This document shows, piece by piece, positions 56,263 to 64,000 of a stretch of 64,000 bases of DNA. The notes under the pieces are model-generated. The model ran no database searches and was not told the origin of the DNA. It worked only from the letters and a program-made list of their open reading frames with translations. The stretch is from assembly GCF_003935425.1 (NCBI RefSeq), contig NZ_RHQN01000005.1:276413-340412 (forward strand). The letters are read 5' to 3'. Every line of letters starts with the position of its first letter. Position 1 is the first letter of the stretch. Source of the stretch: Pseudomonas sp. v388 (GTDB lineage: Bacteria > Pseudomonadota > Gammaproteobacteria > Pseudomonadales > Pseudomonadaceae). The position numbers were made by a program, and so were the translations under genes.

Positions 56263-56967
56263 ATGAAACCGATTCAGCTGCCCTTGAGTGTGCGTCTGCG
56301 TGATGACGCTACATTCGTCAATTACTATCCAGGCGCCAATGCCGCTGCACTCGGCTATGTCGAGCGGCTGTGCGAAGCCGACGCCGGATGGACCGAAAGC
56401 CTCATCTATCTGTGGGGCAAGGACGGAGTAGGGCGCACCCACCTGTTGCAGGCCGCGTGTCTGCGCTTCGAGCAGATGGGCGAACCGGCGGTGTACCTGC
56501 CGCTGGCCGAGGTCATCGATGAAGGTATCGAGCTGTTCGACCACCTGGAGCAGTACGAGCTGGTCTGCCTGGATGATCTACAGGCGGTAGTTGGCAAGCC
56601 GGAGTGGGAAGAAGCCCTGTTTCATCTGTTCAATCGGCTGCGCGACAGCGGCCGTCGCCTGCTGATCGCCGCATCCAAGTCGCCTCGGGAGCTGCCGGTC
56701 AAGCTGCCTGACCTCAAGTCCCGCCTGACCATGGCGCTGGTATTCCAGATGCGCGGTCTGTCCGACGAAGACAAACTGCGCGCCTTGCAGCTGCGTGCCT
56801 CGCGACGCGGCCTGCACCTGACCGATGACGTCGGGCATTTCATCCTCACCCGTGGCACCCGCAGCATGAGCGCGCTGTTCGAGCTGCTGGAACGTCTGGA
56901 CCAGGCCTCGTTGCAGGAAAAGCGCAAGCTGACCATTCCATTCCTCAAAGAAACCCTCGGATGGTAG
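56263..56967 (+). CDS. hda: DnaA regulatory inactivator Hda
   Basis: The 234-residue AAA+ protein promotes hydrolysis of DnaA-bound ATP at the sliding clamp, preventing re-initiation. It begins MKPIQLPLSVRLRDDATFVN, which includes the clamp-binding motif QLPLSV. The Walker A-like loop is LWGKDGVGRTHLLQA and the sensor region is LVCLDDLQAVVG. The ATG at 56263 is the conserved start. Its end overlaps the sirtuin gene by seven bases. Confidence 0.95.
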   Translation: MKPIQLPLSVRLRDDATFVNYYPGANAAALGYVERLCEADAGWTESLIYLWGKDGVGRTHLLQAACLRFEQMGEPAVYLPLAEVIDEGIELFDHLEQYELVCLDDLQAVVGKPEWEEALFHLFNRLRDSGRRLLIAASKSPRELPVKLPDLKSRLTMALVFQMRGLSDEDKLRALQLRASRRGLHLTDDVGHFILTRGTRSMSALFELLERLDQASLQEKRKLTIPFLKETLGW

Positions 56968-57725
56968 ATCAGGCCTTGCTGATGCAAACGGCGGCTGCAC
57001 TGCGCCATGCACAGCGAATCCTGATCATTACCGGCGCCGGGCTGTCGGCCGATTCCGGTCTGCCGACCTATCGCGGCGTGGGTGGCCTGTACAACGGCAT
57101 GACCGATGACGGCCTGCCCATCGAAATGGCGCTATCCGGCCCGATGCTGCGCCGCGACCCGGCGCTGTGCTGGAAGTACGTCGCACAACTGGCCACGGCG
57201 TGCCTGGGTGGTCAACCCAATGAAGCGCATTACGCCATCGCGCAACTGCAACGCTTGAAACCCGAATGCTGGGTGCTGACCCAGAACGTCGACGGCTATC
57301 ACCGCGCCGCCGGCAGCCCGCCGGAACGGCTGATCGAGATCCATGGCCGGATCGCACCGTTGTTCTGCCAGTCGTGCGCTGCGCAAGATCCGGAGTTGAG
57401 CGTGCATCTCCAGCGCCCATTACCGCCGTTATGTCGGACGTGTGGTGGCATATTGCGACCGTCCGTCGTGCTGTTCGAGGAAATGCTGCCGGAACTCGCC
57501 TTGCAAACGCTGCATGACGAGATGGCAAAAGGCTTTGATGCGGTGCTGAGTATCGGCACCACCGCCAGCTTCCCATACATCCATGAACCGGTGCTGCGCA
57601 CCCGTATTTGCGGGGGATTCACCGCCGAGATCAATCCTGTGGCAACCGATCACAGTGCGCAGATGGACGCCTTTTTCAGGGCGCGAGCGGTACATGTCAT
57701 GTCTCAACTCGTAAGTCACATTTAG
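56961..57725 (+). CDS. SIR2-family NAD-dependent protein deacylase
   Basis: The 254-residue sirtuin removes acyl groups from lysines using NAD. It has the NAD loop TGAGLSADSGLPTYRG, TQNVDGYHRAAG, the catalytic histidine in EIHGRIAP and two zinc CxxC motifs (CQSC and CRTC). It overlaps hda by 7 bp, suggesting co-transcription. Family members act on metabolic enzymes in bacteria. The substrate is unknown here. Confidence 0.92.
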   Translation: MVDQALLMQTAAALRHAQRILIITGAGLSADSGLPTYRGVGGLYNGMTDDGLPIEMALSGPMLRRDPALCWKYVAQLATACLGGQPNEAHYAIAQLQRLKPECWVLTQNVDGYHRAAGSPPERLIEIHGRIAPLFCQSCAAQDPELSVHLQRPLPPLCRTCGGILRPSVVLFEEMLPELALQTLHDEMAKGFDAVLSIGTTASFPYIHEPVLRTRICGGFTAEINPVATDHSAQMDAFFRARAVHVMSQLVSHI

Positions 57726-57800
57726 TTCGATTGAATTTGCAAATCGACCTGAGAGAAGGCATAGTCTCGCCTTCTTTACAGTTCAGCCACGGTCGTGCCC

Positions 57801-58520
57801 ATGCAAGTTGTTCGCTTCGCACCCCTCGTGCCTCTCGCACTTGTCACTTTGCTGTTCGGTTGCTCGGCCAATATGCCGGTTTCTCAACAAGAGCCCGTAC
57901 CGCATAAAGCGCAATATCAGACTTCGAATACCGCTCCGTCCGCCGCCAGCCGTGCCGACGTCGCAGACCTTCAGGAAGAGCTGGCCACTGAAGCTGAGCT
58001 GGCCCGTTTTGCCGACAACAAGCCTTATCAGCTGCCGGTCCTGGCCGACAGCATCCTGGAACGCGGCAAGTCGCTGATCGGCACTCGCTACCGTTTCGGG
58101 GGTTCCTCGACCACGTCCGGGTTCGATTGCAGCGGCTTCATCGGTTACCTGTTTCGCGAAGAAGCGGGCATGACCTTGCCCCGCTCGACCCGTGACATGA
58201 TCAATGTGGACGCTCCTCTGGTGGCCCGCAGCAACCTCAAGCCCGGCGACCTGCTGTTCTTCAGCACCCGTGGCCGCGGTCGCGTCAGTCACGCCGCGAT
58301 CTACCTGGGCGACGATCAGTTCATCCACTCCAGCAGCCGCCGCAGCGGTGGCGTGCGCATCGACAGCCTCGATGACGCGTACTGGAGCAAGACGTTCATC
58401 GAAGCCAAGCGCGCTCTGGCCATGGCGCCCGGCACCGGCGTGGCGAAAGCCAAGCCTGCCGCGCAGACGACTGCCATGACATCGACTAAAGTCAAGACCG
58501 CAGTAAAACGCCGTAAATAA
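57801..58520 (+). CDS. NlpC/P60 family lipoprotein (C40 peptidase), copy 1
   Basis: The 239-residue product is a murein endopeptidase-type lipoprotein: lipobox LLFGC (C21), then a linker, and the NlpC/P60 domain with C110 in GFDCSGFIGYLF, H164 in RVSHAAIYLG and H176 in FIHSSS. The tail is lysine/threonine-rich. An in-frame GTG at 57795 precedes the ATG at 57801. It should cleave peptidoglycan cross-bridges in the periplasm. It is followed by a second, shorter copy. Confidence 0.92.
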   Translation: MQVVRFAPLVPLALVTLLFGCSANMPVSQQEPVPHKAQYQTSNTAPSAASRADVADLQEELATEAELARFADNKPYQLPVLADSILERGKSLIGTRYRFGGSSTTSGFDCSGFIGYLFREEAGMTLPRSTRDMINVDAPLVARSNLKPGDLLFFSTRGRGRVSHAAIYLGDDQFIHSSSRRSGGVRIDSLDDAYWSKTFIEAKRALAMAPGTGVAKAKPAAQTTAMTSTKVKTAVKRRK

Positions 58521-58607
58521 TGCGATGCGCAGGCAGCCCGAAGGGTTGTCTGCGTTTTCGGGCTTCTCGGCAGCGTAAGCCGCATCCGGATCAGGACGTT
58601 GTGGGTT

Positions 58608-59147
58608 ATGTCGATTAAGTTGCGCCTGACTGTTATCTCCCTCGCTGCACTGCTGGGCGCCTGCGCCAGCGCTCCTGCTCCCAAGGCTCCGGTGGTGTAC
58701 CGGCCGGTGGTTACCGCTCCCCCGCAAATCATGCCTCAGGCTGCCGAAGACGTGCTGTTTCGCGCGCTCGGACTGGTCGGCACGCCGTATCGCTGGGGCG
58801 GCAACACGCCGGACTCGGGTTTCGATTGCAGTGGTTTGATTGGCTACGTCTATCGTGATGCGGCCGGTATCTCCTTGCCGCGCTCGACCCGCGACATGAT
58901 CGTGATCCGCGCGCCGGATGTGAAAATCGACCAGTTGCAATCGGGTGACCTGGTGTTCTTCGCCACATCGGGCGGTTCGCAGGTATCCCATGCCGGGATC
59001 TACGTCGGGGAAGGGCGCTTCGTCCATGCACCGGCCAGCGGCGGGACGGTCAAGCTGGACAGCCTGAACAAGCCGTATTGGCAGAAAGCCTACCTCAACG
59101 CCAAGCGCGTGATCCAGGCGTCAAACCTGGCCCAGAACGCGCACTGA
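58608..59147 (+). CDS. NlpC/P60 family lipoprotein (C40 peptidase), copy 2
   Basis: The 179-residue product repeats the architecture of the gene upstream: lipobox LLGAC (C19), then the domain with C74 in GFDCSGLIGYVYRDAAGISL, H128 in QVSHAGIYVG and H140 in FVHAPA. Identity between the two domains is visible by eye, so this looks like a tandem duplication with the copies diverged. The ATG at 58608 is preferred to the TTG or GTG upstream. A palindromic stem follows the stop. Confidence 0.92.
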   Translation: MSIKLRLTVISLAALLGACASAPAPKAPVVYRPVVTAPPQIMPQAAEDVLFRALGLVGTPYRWGGNTPDSGFDCSGLIGYVYRDAAGISLPRSTRDMIVIRAPDVKIDQLQSGDLVFFATSGGSQVSHAGIYVGEGRFVHAPASGGTVKLDSLNKPYWQKAYLNAKRVIQASNLAQNAH

Positions 59148-59151
59148 TCGT

Positions 59152-59184
59152 GTGAGCGGACCGGTCCGCTCTCACCGTTTTGAT
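59152..59184 (+). terminator. Palindromic terminator candidate
   Basis: GAGCGGACCGGTCCGCTC at 59154-59171 is a perfect palindrome just past the stop codon, followed by CACCGTTTT. The T-run is short. Confidence 0.5.
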
Positions 59185-59190
59185 GCGGTC

Positions 59191-59222
59191 CATGTGGGAG
59201 CGGACCGGGCGGCGCTCCCACA
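59191..59222. repeat. REP-like palindrome
   Basis: TGTGGGAGCGGACCGGGCGG followed by CGCTCCCACAG forms a compact REP-like hairpin between convergent genes. Confidence 0.6.
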
Positions 59223-59225
59223 GGC

Positions 59226-60548
59226 TTACTGCCGGGCCGACGTCACCCGCCAGATCGTGTTCCCCACGTCATCCGCCACCAGCAATCCGCCGCGCTGATC
59301 GTTGACCACGCCGACCGGCCGGCCCATGGCCTTTTCGTCCTTGTTCAGAAACCCGCTCAACACATCGATCGGCGCGCCGACGGGTTTGCCGCCGCTGAAC
59401 GGGATGAAGACTACCTTGTATCCGCTAAACGGCTTGCGGTTCCACGAGCCGTGCTGGCCGATGAACAGGCCTTCGTTGAACGGCGCCTTCAGGGTCTTGC
59501 CATCGGCAAACACCAGGCCCAGCGAGGCGGTGTGCGGGCCGACCGCATAGTCGGGCACGATGGCCTTGGCCACCAGATCCGGATTCTGCGGTTTCACGCG
59601 CTCATCCACATGCTGACCGTAATAGCTGTAAGGCCAGCCATAGAAACCGCCGTCCTGTACCGAGGTCACGTAATCGGGCACCAGATCGCTGCCGATTTCG
59701 TCACGCTCGTTGACCGCCGTCCACAATTTTCCGGTGGCCGGTTCCCAGTCCATGCCGTTGGGGTTGCGCAGGCCGGAGGCGAAGATGCGGTGCTGGCCGC
59801 TGGCGGCGTCGACTTCCCAGATCGCGGCTCGGCCTTGCTCCTGATCCATGCCGTTCTCGGCCACGTTGCTGTTGGAGCCGACCGTCACGTACAACTTGCT
59901 GCCGTCCTTGCTGGCAATCACATTCTTGGTCCAATGGTGATTGAGCGTGCCACCGGGAAGGTCGACGACCTTGGTCGGCTGCGCGCTGATCGAGGTCTGA
60001 CCGACTTCATACGGGAAGCTGATCAGGCGGTCGGTATCGGCGACATACAGTTTGTTGCCCACCAGCGTCATGCCGAACGGTGAGTTGAGGTCTTTGAGCA
60101 AGACGGTGCGGGTTTCCGCCACGCCGTCCTGGTTGGTGTCGCGCAGCAGCGTGATGCGGTTGGCGCTCGGCACGCCGGCTCCCGCACGGCCCATGACTTT
60201 CTTCATGACCCAGCCACGGATTCCCTTTTCGTCGTCCGGCTTGGGCGGCGCATTGGTTTCGGCCACCAGCACATCGCCGTTGGGCAGCACGTACAGCCAA
60301 CGCGGATGATCCAGCCCTTCGGCGAACGCGGCGACCTGGGTGCCGGGTGCGGCCACCGGCTTGGCGTCTTTCTCCCAGCCGATCGCCGGCGCGATGTTGA
60401 CGGTGGGGATCAGCGTCTTGTTCGGCGGCGGCAGTGTGGGCGCGGGGCCGGTGCCGTCCGAGACTTGCAGTGTCGAGGACTCGCCGCAGCCGGCAAGGCC
60501 GCCTGCGATCAGAAGCAGAACCGCCAGTTGGGGTCTGAGCTTGAACAT
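59226..60548 (-). CDS. PQQ-dependent sugar dehydrogenase-type lipoprotein (sorbosone dehydrogenase family)
   Basis: The 440-residue product is a beta-propeller of the soluble glucose/sorbosone dehydrogenase type. A lipobox (GGLAGC, C21) anchors it to a membrane. Typical parts are FAEGLDHPRWLYVLPNGDVL, GLRNPNGMDWEPATGKLWTA and GQHGSWNRKPFSGYKVVFIP. Aldose or sorbosone oxidation with PQQ is the family activity, but many members have no known substrate. GGAG seven bases before the ATG at 60548 is better placed than for a GTG two codons earlier. The gene is alone and divergent from the cobalamin riboswitch. Confidence 0.88.
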   Translation of the reverse strand: MFKLRPQLAVLLLIAGGLAGCGESSTLQVSDGTGPAPTLPPPNKTLIPTVNIAPAIGWEKDAKPVAAPGTQVAAFAEGLDHPRWLYVLPNGDVLVAETNAPPKPDDEKGIRGWVMKKVMGRAGAGVPSANRITLLRDTNQDGVAETRTVLLKDLNSPFGMTLVGNKLYVADTDRLISFPYEVGQTSISAQPTKVVDLPGGTLNHHWTKNVIASKDGSKLYVTVGSNSNVAENGMDQEQGRAAIWEVDAASGQHRIFASGLRNPNGMDWEPATGKLWTAVNERDEIGSDLVPDYVTSVQDGGFYGWPYSYYGQHVDERVKPQNPDLVAKAIVPDYAVGPHTASLGLVFADGKTLKAPFNEGLFIGQHGSWNRKPFSGYKVVFIPFSGGKPVGAPIDVLSGFLNKDEKAMGRPVGVVNDQRGGLLVADDVGNTIWRVTSARQ

Positions 60549-60687
60549 GTGCACTCTCCATAAGGGCCTGATCCGGTAGACGGCCCGTCAAGCAGATAGA
60601 GAAGGTCCGGCCCGCGAGGTTCCATCGGCCTTCCATATAGGCGCCATGTCGATTGACGCTCCCAGTCCAACCCTCTACCCTTCGCGG

Positions 60688-60890
60688 TTTGTTTCAGGTG
60701 CTCCGCAATCGCCGATTGGCGGAGTGAAACAGGGAAGCCGGTAAGTATCGACAGATCCGATCCCGGCGCTGCCCCCGCAACGGTGGATGAGTCAAGGCTG
60801 CGCAACAGGCCACTGTGCTTAGGTACGGGAAGGCGCGTAGTCGGGGAAACCCGCTCATGAGCCCGGAGACCGGCCTGATTCACTCAATGG
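60688..60890 (+). promoter_or_regulatory. Adenosylcobalamin riboswitch
   Basis: The leader of cobO has the cobalamin aptamer signature. In order: TTTCAGGTG near 60692, GGGAAGCCGGT near 60733, CGCTGCCCCCGCAACGGT at 60766-60783, GCCACTGTG near 60810 and the B12 box GCCCGGAGACCGGCC at 60861-60875. It should repress the cob operon when adenosylcobalamin is present. Confidence 0.93.
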
Positions 60891-60985
60891 CATCACGGAG
60901 GGTGATGCTCTGCGCAGGGCGTTGCCGTGCTGTCCAGTGCTGTCCTTCCGTCTGCCTTTCGCGTGCCCTCGAGCGGAGAGCTGAG

Positions 60986-61597
60986 ATGAACGAATCCCCC
61001 GAACGTGACGAACGCCATCTGGCGCGCATGCAGCGCAAGAAAGCCGTGATGGACGAACGTATCGCCAATGCCCCCGACGAATGCGGCCTGTTGCTGATCC
61101 TGACCGGTAACGGCAAGGGCAAGAGCAGCTCGGCGTTCGGCATGCTCGCCCGCGCCATGGGCCACGATATGCAGTGCGGCGTGGTGCAGTTCATCAAGGG
61201 CCGCAACAGCACCGGTGAAGAACTCTTTTTCCGGCGTTTTCCCGAGCAGGTGCGTTACCACGTGATGGGCGAAGGTTTCACCTGGGAAACCCAGGACCGC
61301 CAGCGTGACATCGCCGCAGCCGAAGCCGCCTGGGCGGTGTCCTGCGAGATGCTGCGCGATCCGACTATCGGCCTGGTCATTCTCGATGAGCTGAACATCG
61401 CCCTCAAGCACGGCTACCTCGACCTCGATCAGGTCATGAGCGACCTGCAGGCGCGTCCGCCCATGCAACACGTGGTGGTCACCGGCCGTGGCGCCAAACC
61501 CGAATTGATCGAGCTGGCCGACACGGTTTCCGAGATCGGCGTGGTCAAGCATGCATTCCAGTCCGGCATTCGTGCCCAGAAGGGCATCGAGCTGTGA
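60986..61597 (+). CDS. cobO: Cob(I)yrinic acid a,c-diamide adenosyltransferase
   Basis: The 203-residue enzyme adds the 5'-deoxyadenosyl group to corrinoids. It has the P-loop TGNGKGKSSSAFG, the conserved VQFIKG and LVILDELNIALKHGYLD, which mark the CobA/CobO/BtuR family. GGAGAG about nine bases before the ATG at 60986 supports the start. The riboswitch lies directly upstream. It starts the cobO-cobB-bluB-cobD operon and is 10 bp before cobB. Confidence 0.95.
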   Translation: MNESPERDERHLARMQRKKAVMDERIANAPDECGLLLILTGNGKGKSSSAFGMLARAMGHDMQCGVVQFIKGRNSTGEELFFRRFPEQVRYHVMGEGFTWETQDRQRDIAAAEAAWAVSCEMLRDPTIGLVILDELNIALKHGYLDLDQVMSDLQARPPMQHVVVTGRGAKPELIELADTVSEIGVVKHAFQSGIRAQKGIEL

Positions 61598-61607
61598 GTA
61601 ACCGTTC

Positions 61608-62903
61608 ATGAGAGCACCGCGTCAATGTCCGGCGGTCTTGATCGCTGCGCCCGCATCCGGGCAGGGCAAGACCACCGTCACCGCGGCGCTGGCCCGGCTG
61701 CATCGCAACCAGGGCCGCAAGGTCCGGGTGTTCAAGTGCGGGCCGGATTTTCTCGACCCCATGATTCTCGAACGGGCCAGCGGTGCGGCGGTTTATCAGC
61801 TGGATCTGTGGATGGTCGGTGCCGACGAATCCCGCCGCCTGCTCTGGGAAGCGGCCGAAGAGGCTGACCTGATCCTGATCGAAGGCGTGATGGGGCTGTT
61901 CGACGGCACGCCGTCCAGCGCCGATCTGGCGCGGCATTTCGGCGTGCCGGTGCTGGGCGTGATCGACGGCACCGCCATGGCCCAGACGTTCGGGGCGCTG
62001 GCGCTGGGGCTGGCGCGTTATCAGCCGGATCTGCCGTTTGCCGGGGTGCTCGCCAATCGCGTGGGCACCGTGCGCCATGCGCAATTGCTCGAAGGCAGCC
62101 TGACCGAGGGCCTGCGCTGGTACGGCGCGTTGTCCCGCGAGACCGGTATCGAGCTGCCGAGCCGTCATCTGGGGCTGGTGCAGGCCAGCGAGTTGAACGA
62201 CCTCGACCTGCGCCTGGATGCCGCCGCCGAAGCGCTGGCCAGCACCTGCGAAGTCGCGTTGCCGCCTGCCGTCACGTTTACCGCCCCCGATCCGCTGCCG
62301 GCCGAGCCATTGCTGCGCGGCGTGCGGATTGCCGTGGCCCGCGACGAAGCGTTCGCTTTCACCTACGGCGCCAGCCTCGACCTGTTACGGGCGATGGGCG
62401 CCGAGCTGGCGTTCTTCTCGCCGATCCGCGACAGCGCGTTGCCGGACGCCGACAGCCTGTACCTGCCCGGTGGTTACCCTGAGCTGCACCACTGCGCGCT
62501 GGCGGACAACGTCGCGATGCTGACCGCGATTCGCGCACACCATAGCGCCGGCAAACCGATCCTCGCCGAGTGCGGCGGCATGCTTTATCTGCTCGATGCC
62601 TTGACCGACGTCGAGGGCCAGCGCGCCGAACTGGTCGGCCTGTTGAGCGGCGAAGCGGTGATGCAGAAACGTCTGGCGGCCTTGGCCCTGCAATCGGTGG
62701 AATTGCCCGAAGGCGTGCTGCGTGGCCACACCTATCACCACTCGCTGACCAGCACTGAATGGCAGCCGATTGCCCGTGGCGTGAGCCCCAATGGCGGGCG
62801 CGGCGCGGAAGCGGTCTATCGCGACGGACGCCTGACCGCGTCCTACGTGCATTTCTACTTTCCCTCCAACCCTCAGGCGATGGCGGCGCTGTTGCGACCA
62901 TGA
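61608..62903 (+). CDS. cobB: Cobyrinic acid a,c-diamide synthase
   Basis: The 431-residue enzyme amidates the a and c side chains of cobyrinic acid with ATP and glutamine. A P-loop is near residue 16 (PASGQGKTTVTAALAR). The N-terminal part follows the dethiobiotin-synthetase fold (VFKCGPDFLDPMILERASG). A glutamine amidotransferase domain follows (nucleophile C322 in AECGGMLYLLDAL). The stop overlaps the bluB start by four bases. Confidence 0.94.
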   Translation: MRAPRQCPAVLIAAPASGQGKTTVTAALARLHRNQGRKVRVFKCGPDFLDPMILERASGAAVYQLDLWMVGADESRRLLWEAAEEADLILIEGVMGLFDGTPSSADLARHFGVPVLGVIDGTAMAQTFGALALGLARYQPDLPFAGVLANRVGTVRHAQLLEGSLTEGLRWYGALSRETGIELPSRHLGLVQASELNDLDLRLDAAAEALASTCEVALPPAVTFTAPDPLPAEPLLRGVRIAVARDEAFAFTYGASLDLLRAMGAELAFFSPIRDSALPDADSLYLPGGYPELHHCALADNVAMLTAIRAHHSAGKPILAECGGMLYLLDALTDVEGQRAELVGLLSGEAVMQKRLAALALQSVELPEGVLRGHTYHHSLTSTEWQPIARGVSPNGGRGAEAVYRDGRLTASYVHFYFPSNPQAMAALLRP

Positions 62904-63550
62904 GCGATCAAGCGTTCAGCCCCGACGAGCGGGCTGCGGTGTACCGCGCGATTGCCGAGCGGCGCGACATGCGCCACTTCAGCGGCGGCAGCGTTGCGCC
63001 CGAGCTGCTGGCGCGGCTGCTGGAAGCTGCGCATCAGGCGCCGAGCGTCGGCCTGATGCAGCCCTGGCGTTTCGTGCGGGTCAGCGACCCGACGCTGCGT
63101 GTGCAGATTCAGGCGCAGGTCGAGCAGGAGCGGGTGCGCACCGCCGAGGCGCTGGGCGAGCGCTCCGATCAGTTCATGAAACTCAAGGTCGAAGGCATCA
63201 GCGACTGCGCCGAAGTGCTGGTCGCCGCGCTGATGGAAGACCGCGAGCAACACATCTTCGGCCGTCGCACGTTGCCGGAGATGGACATGGCCTCGGTGTC
63301 CTGTGCCATCCAGAACCTGTGGCTGGCCGCACGTGCAGAAGGGTTGGGCATGGGCTGGGTGTCGCTGTTCGAACCGCAGGCCCTGGCCGGCTTGCTGGGC
63401 ATGCCGGACGGTGCCAAGCCGGTGGCGATCCTGTGCCTGGGACCGGTGAAGGATTTCTACCCGGCACCGATGCTGGTGCTGGAAGGCTGGGCGCAGGCGC
63501 GTCCGCTTCATGAATTATTGTACGAGAATCAATGGGGAGTGAGTCAATGA
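62900..63550 (+). CDS. bluB: 5,6-dimethylbenzimidazole synthase
   Basis: The 216-residue flavin-destroying enzyme makes the lower ligand of vitamin B12 from FMN. It has the BluB pattern [27 protein letters not shown] and [20 protein letters not shown], then [18 protein letters not shown]. The ATG overlaps the cobB stop and its own stop overlaps the cobD start (both ATGA), so the three genes are coupled. The presence of bluB implies aerobic synthesis of DMB. Confidence 0.95.
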   Translation: MSDQAFSPDERAAVYRAIAERRDMRHFSGGSVAPELLARLLEAAHQAPSVGLMQPWRFVRVSDPTLRVQIQAQVEQERVRTAEALGERSDQFMKLKVEGISDCAEVLVAALMEDREQHIFGRRTLPEMDMASVSCAIQNLWLAARAEGLGMGWVSLFEPQALAGLLGMPDGAKPVAILCLGPVKDFYPAPMLVLEGWAQARPLHELLYENQWGVSQ

Positions 63551-64000
63551 GTGTGGCGCTGCTGAGCGTTGCCGGGGTTGCGCTGGATGCGCTGCTCGGC
63601 GAGCCGAAACGTCGTCATCCGCTGGTGGCATTCGGGCGGCTGGCGAATCGGATCGAGCAGCGCTTCAATTCCGAAGGCCGAGGCTGGCGAAGCCACGGCG
63701 TCACCGCCTGGGTGCTGGCAGTGGTGCCGCTGACCCTGCTGGCGACGGCCCTGAGCTGGTTGCCCTACATCGGCTGGGTGGTGGAAATCCTCGCGCTGTA
63801 CTGTGCGCTGGGTTTGCGCAGTCTGGGCGAGCACGTCGAACCGGTGGCCCAGGCCTTGCGCAGCGACGATCTGGACGAGGCGCGGCGGCGGGTGGGTTAT
63901 CTGGTCAGCCGGCAGACGTCCGAACTGGACGCCACCGAAGTCGCGCGTGCCGCCACCGAGTCGGTGCTGGAGAATGGCAGCGATGCGGTGTTCGCCGCGC
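63547..64000 (+). CDS. cobD: Adenosylcobinamide-phosphate synthase CobD/CbiB, partial
   Basis: The window ends 454 bases into this gene. The visible 151 codons begin [20 protein letters not shown] and include [18 protein letters not shown], membrane helices ([34 protein letters not shown]) and [20 protein letters not shown] with [14 protein letters not shown], typical of CobD/CbiB. It attaches aminopropanol to cobyric acid at the membrane. Its start overlaps the bluB stop by four bases. Confidence 0.93.
   Translation, partial: MSVALLSVAGVALDALLGEPKRRHPLVAFGRLANRIEQRFNSEGRGWRSHGVTAWVLAVVPLTLLATALSWLPYIGWVVEILALYCALGLRSLGEHVEPVAQALRSDDLDEARRRVGYLVSRQTSELDATEVARAATESVLENGSDAVFAA

Overview
The window is a stretch of a Pseudomonas chromosome, most likely from the fluorescens complex. 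The evidence is the high GC content, the gene order gacS / cysM-rlmD-relA-mazG, phoPQ without an adjacent oprH, the split nrdA and nrdB genes, and the many REP palindromes of the GTAGGAGCGAGCTTGCTCGC type. No tRNA, rRNA, CRISPR array or intact insertion sequence was seen. One RAYT (REP-associated tyrosine transposase) lies among REP copies.

Layout. 1-240: two tandem 120-bp REP units. 343-4462: MFS symporter, then an ECF42-type sigma factor followed by its usual small partners (YciI/DGPF, SnoaL-like and VOC proteins). 4463-7029: AT-richer promoter regions, an orphan LuxR-type HTH protein and two unrecognised genes. 7019-13537: MASE2-GGDEF diguanylate cyclase, a DHA1 exporter divergent from a LysR regulator, an exported unknown, a topoisomerase-type zinc-finger protein and an Aer-like energy-taxis receptor. 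13590-19040 is the accessory region: a decayed Hcp/DUF4225 type VI effector locus with a membrane (immunity-like) gene, an unknown membrane protein, a BRO-N antirepressor-like protein, an HNH endonuclease with an unassigned N-terminal domain, and an unknown two-gene operon. 

19207-24561 holds nrdB and nrdA (class Ia ribonucleotide reductase), separated by REP and hairpin DNA. The nrdA upstream region has candidate tandem NrdR boxes and a DnaA box. 24562-28325: rstA-rstB-fhuF-like operon converging on a phosphopantetheinyl transferase, which suggests a siderophore link. 28366-29250: REPs with the RAYT. 29260-34075: dienelactone hydrolase, phoPQ, and dctA with a textbook sigma-54 promoter and two upstream palindromes. 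34131-41131: SprT, Yip1, TtcA, a DNA glycosylase/DUF2069/WrbA/ArsC operon, a TlpA-like lipoprotein, META lipoprotein, a zinc-ribbon unknown and D-lactate dehydrogenase. 

41278-50721: gacS, cysM-rlmD, relA, mazG, DUF2058 and a 59-residue conserved-looking small gene. 51101-57725: DUF3108, purN-purM, then DUF2066, PerM-type permease, hda and a sirtuin. 57801-60548: two NlpC/P60 lipoproteins and a PQQ-type sugar dehydrogenase. 60688-64000: an adenosylcobalamin riboswitch followed by cobO-cobB-bluB-cobD, the last cut by the window end.

Most of the window is core housekeeping or regulatory DNA. The best candidates for undescribed biology are the LuxR-HTH plus two-unknown cassette (4883-7029), the two-gene unit at 18322-19040, the HNH protein at 16987-17931, and the REP/hairpin architecture between nrdA and nrdB. 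Functions there are inferred only from sequence and context.
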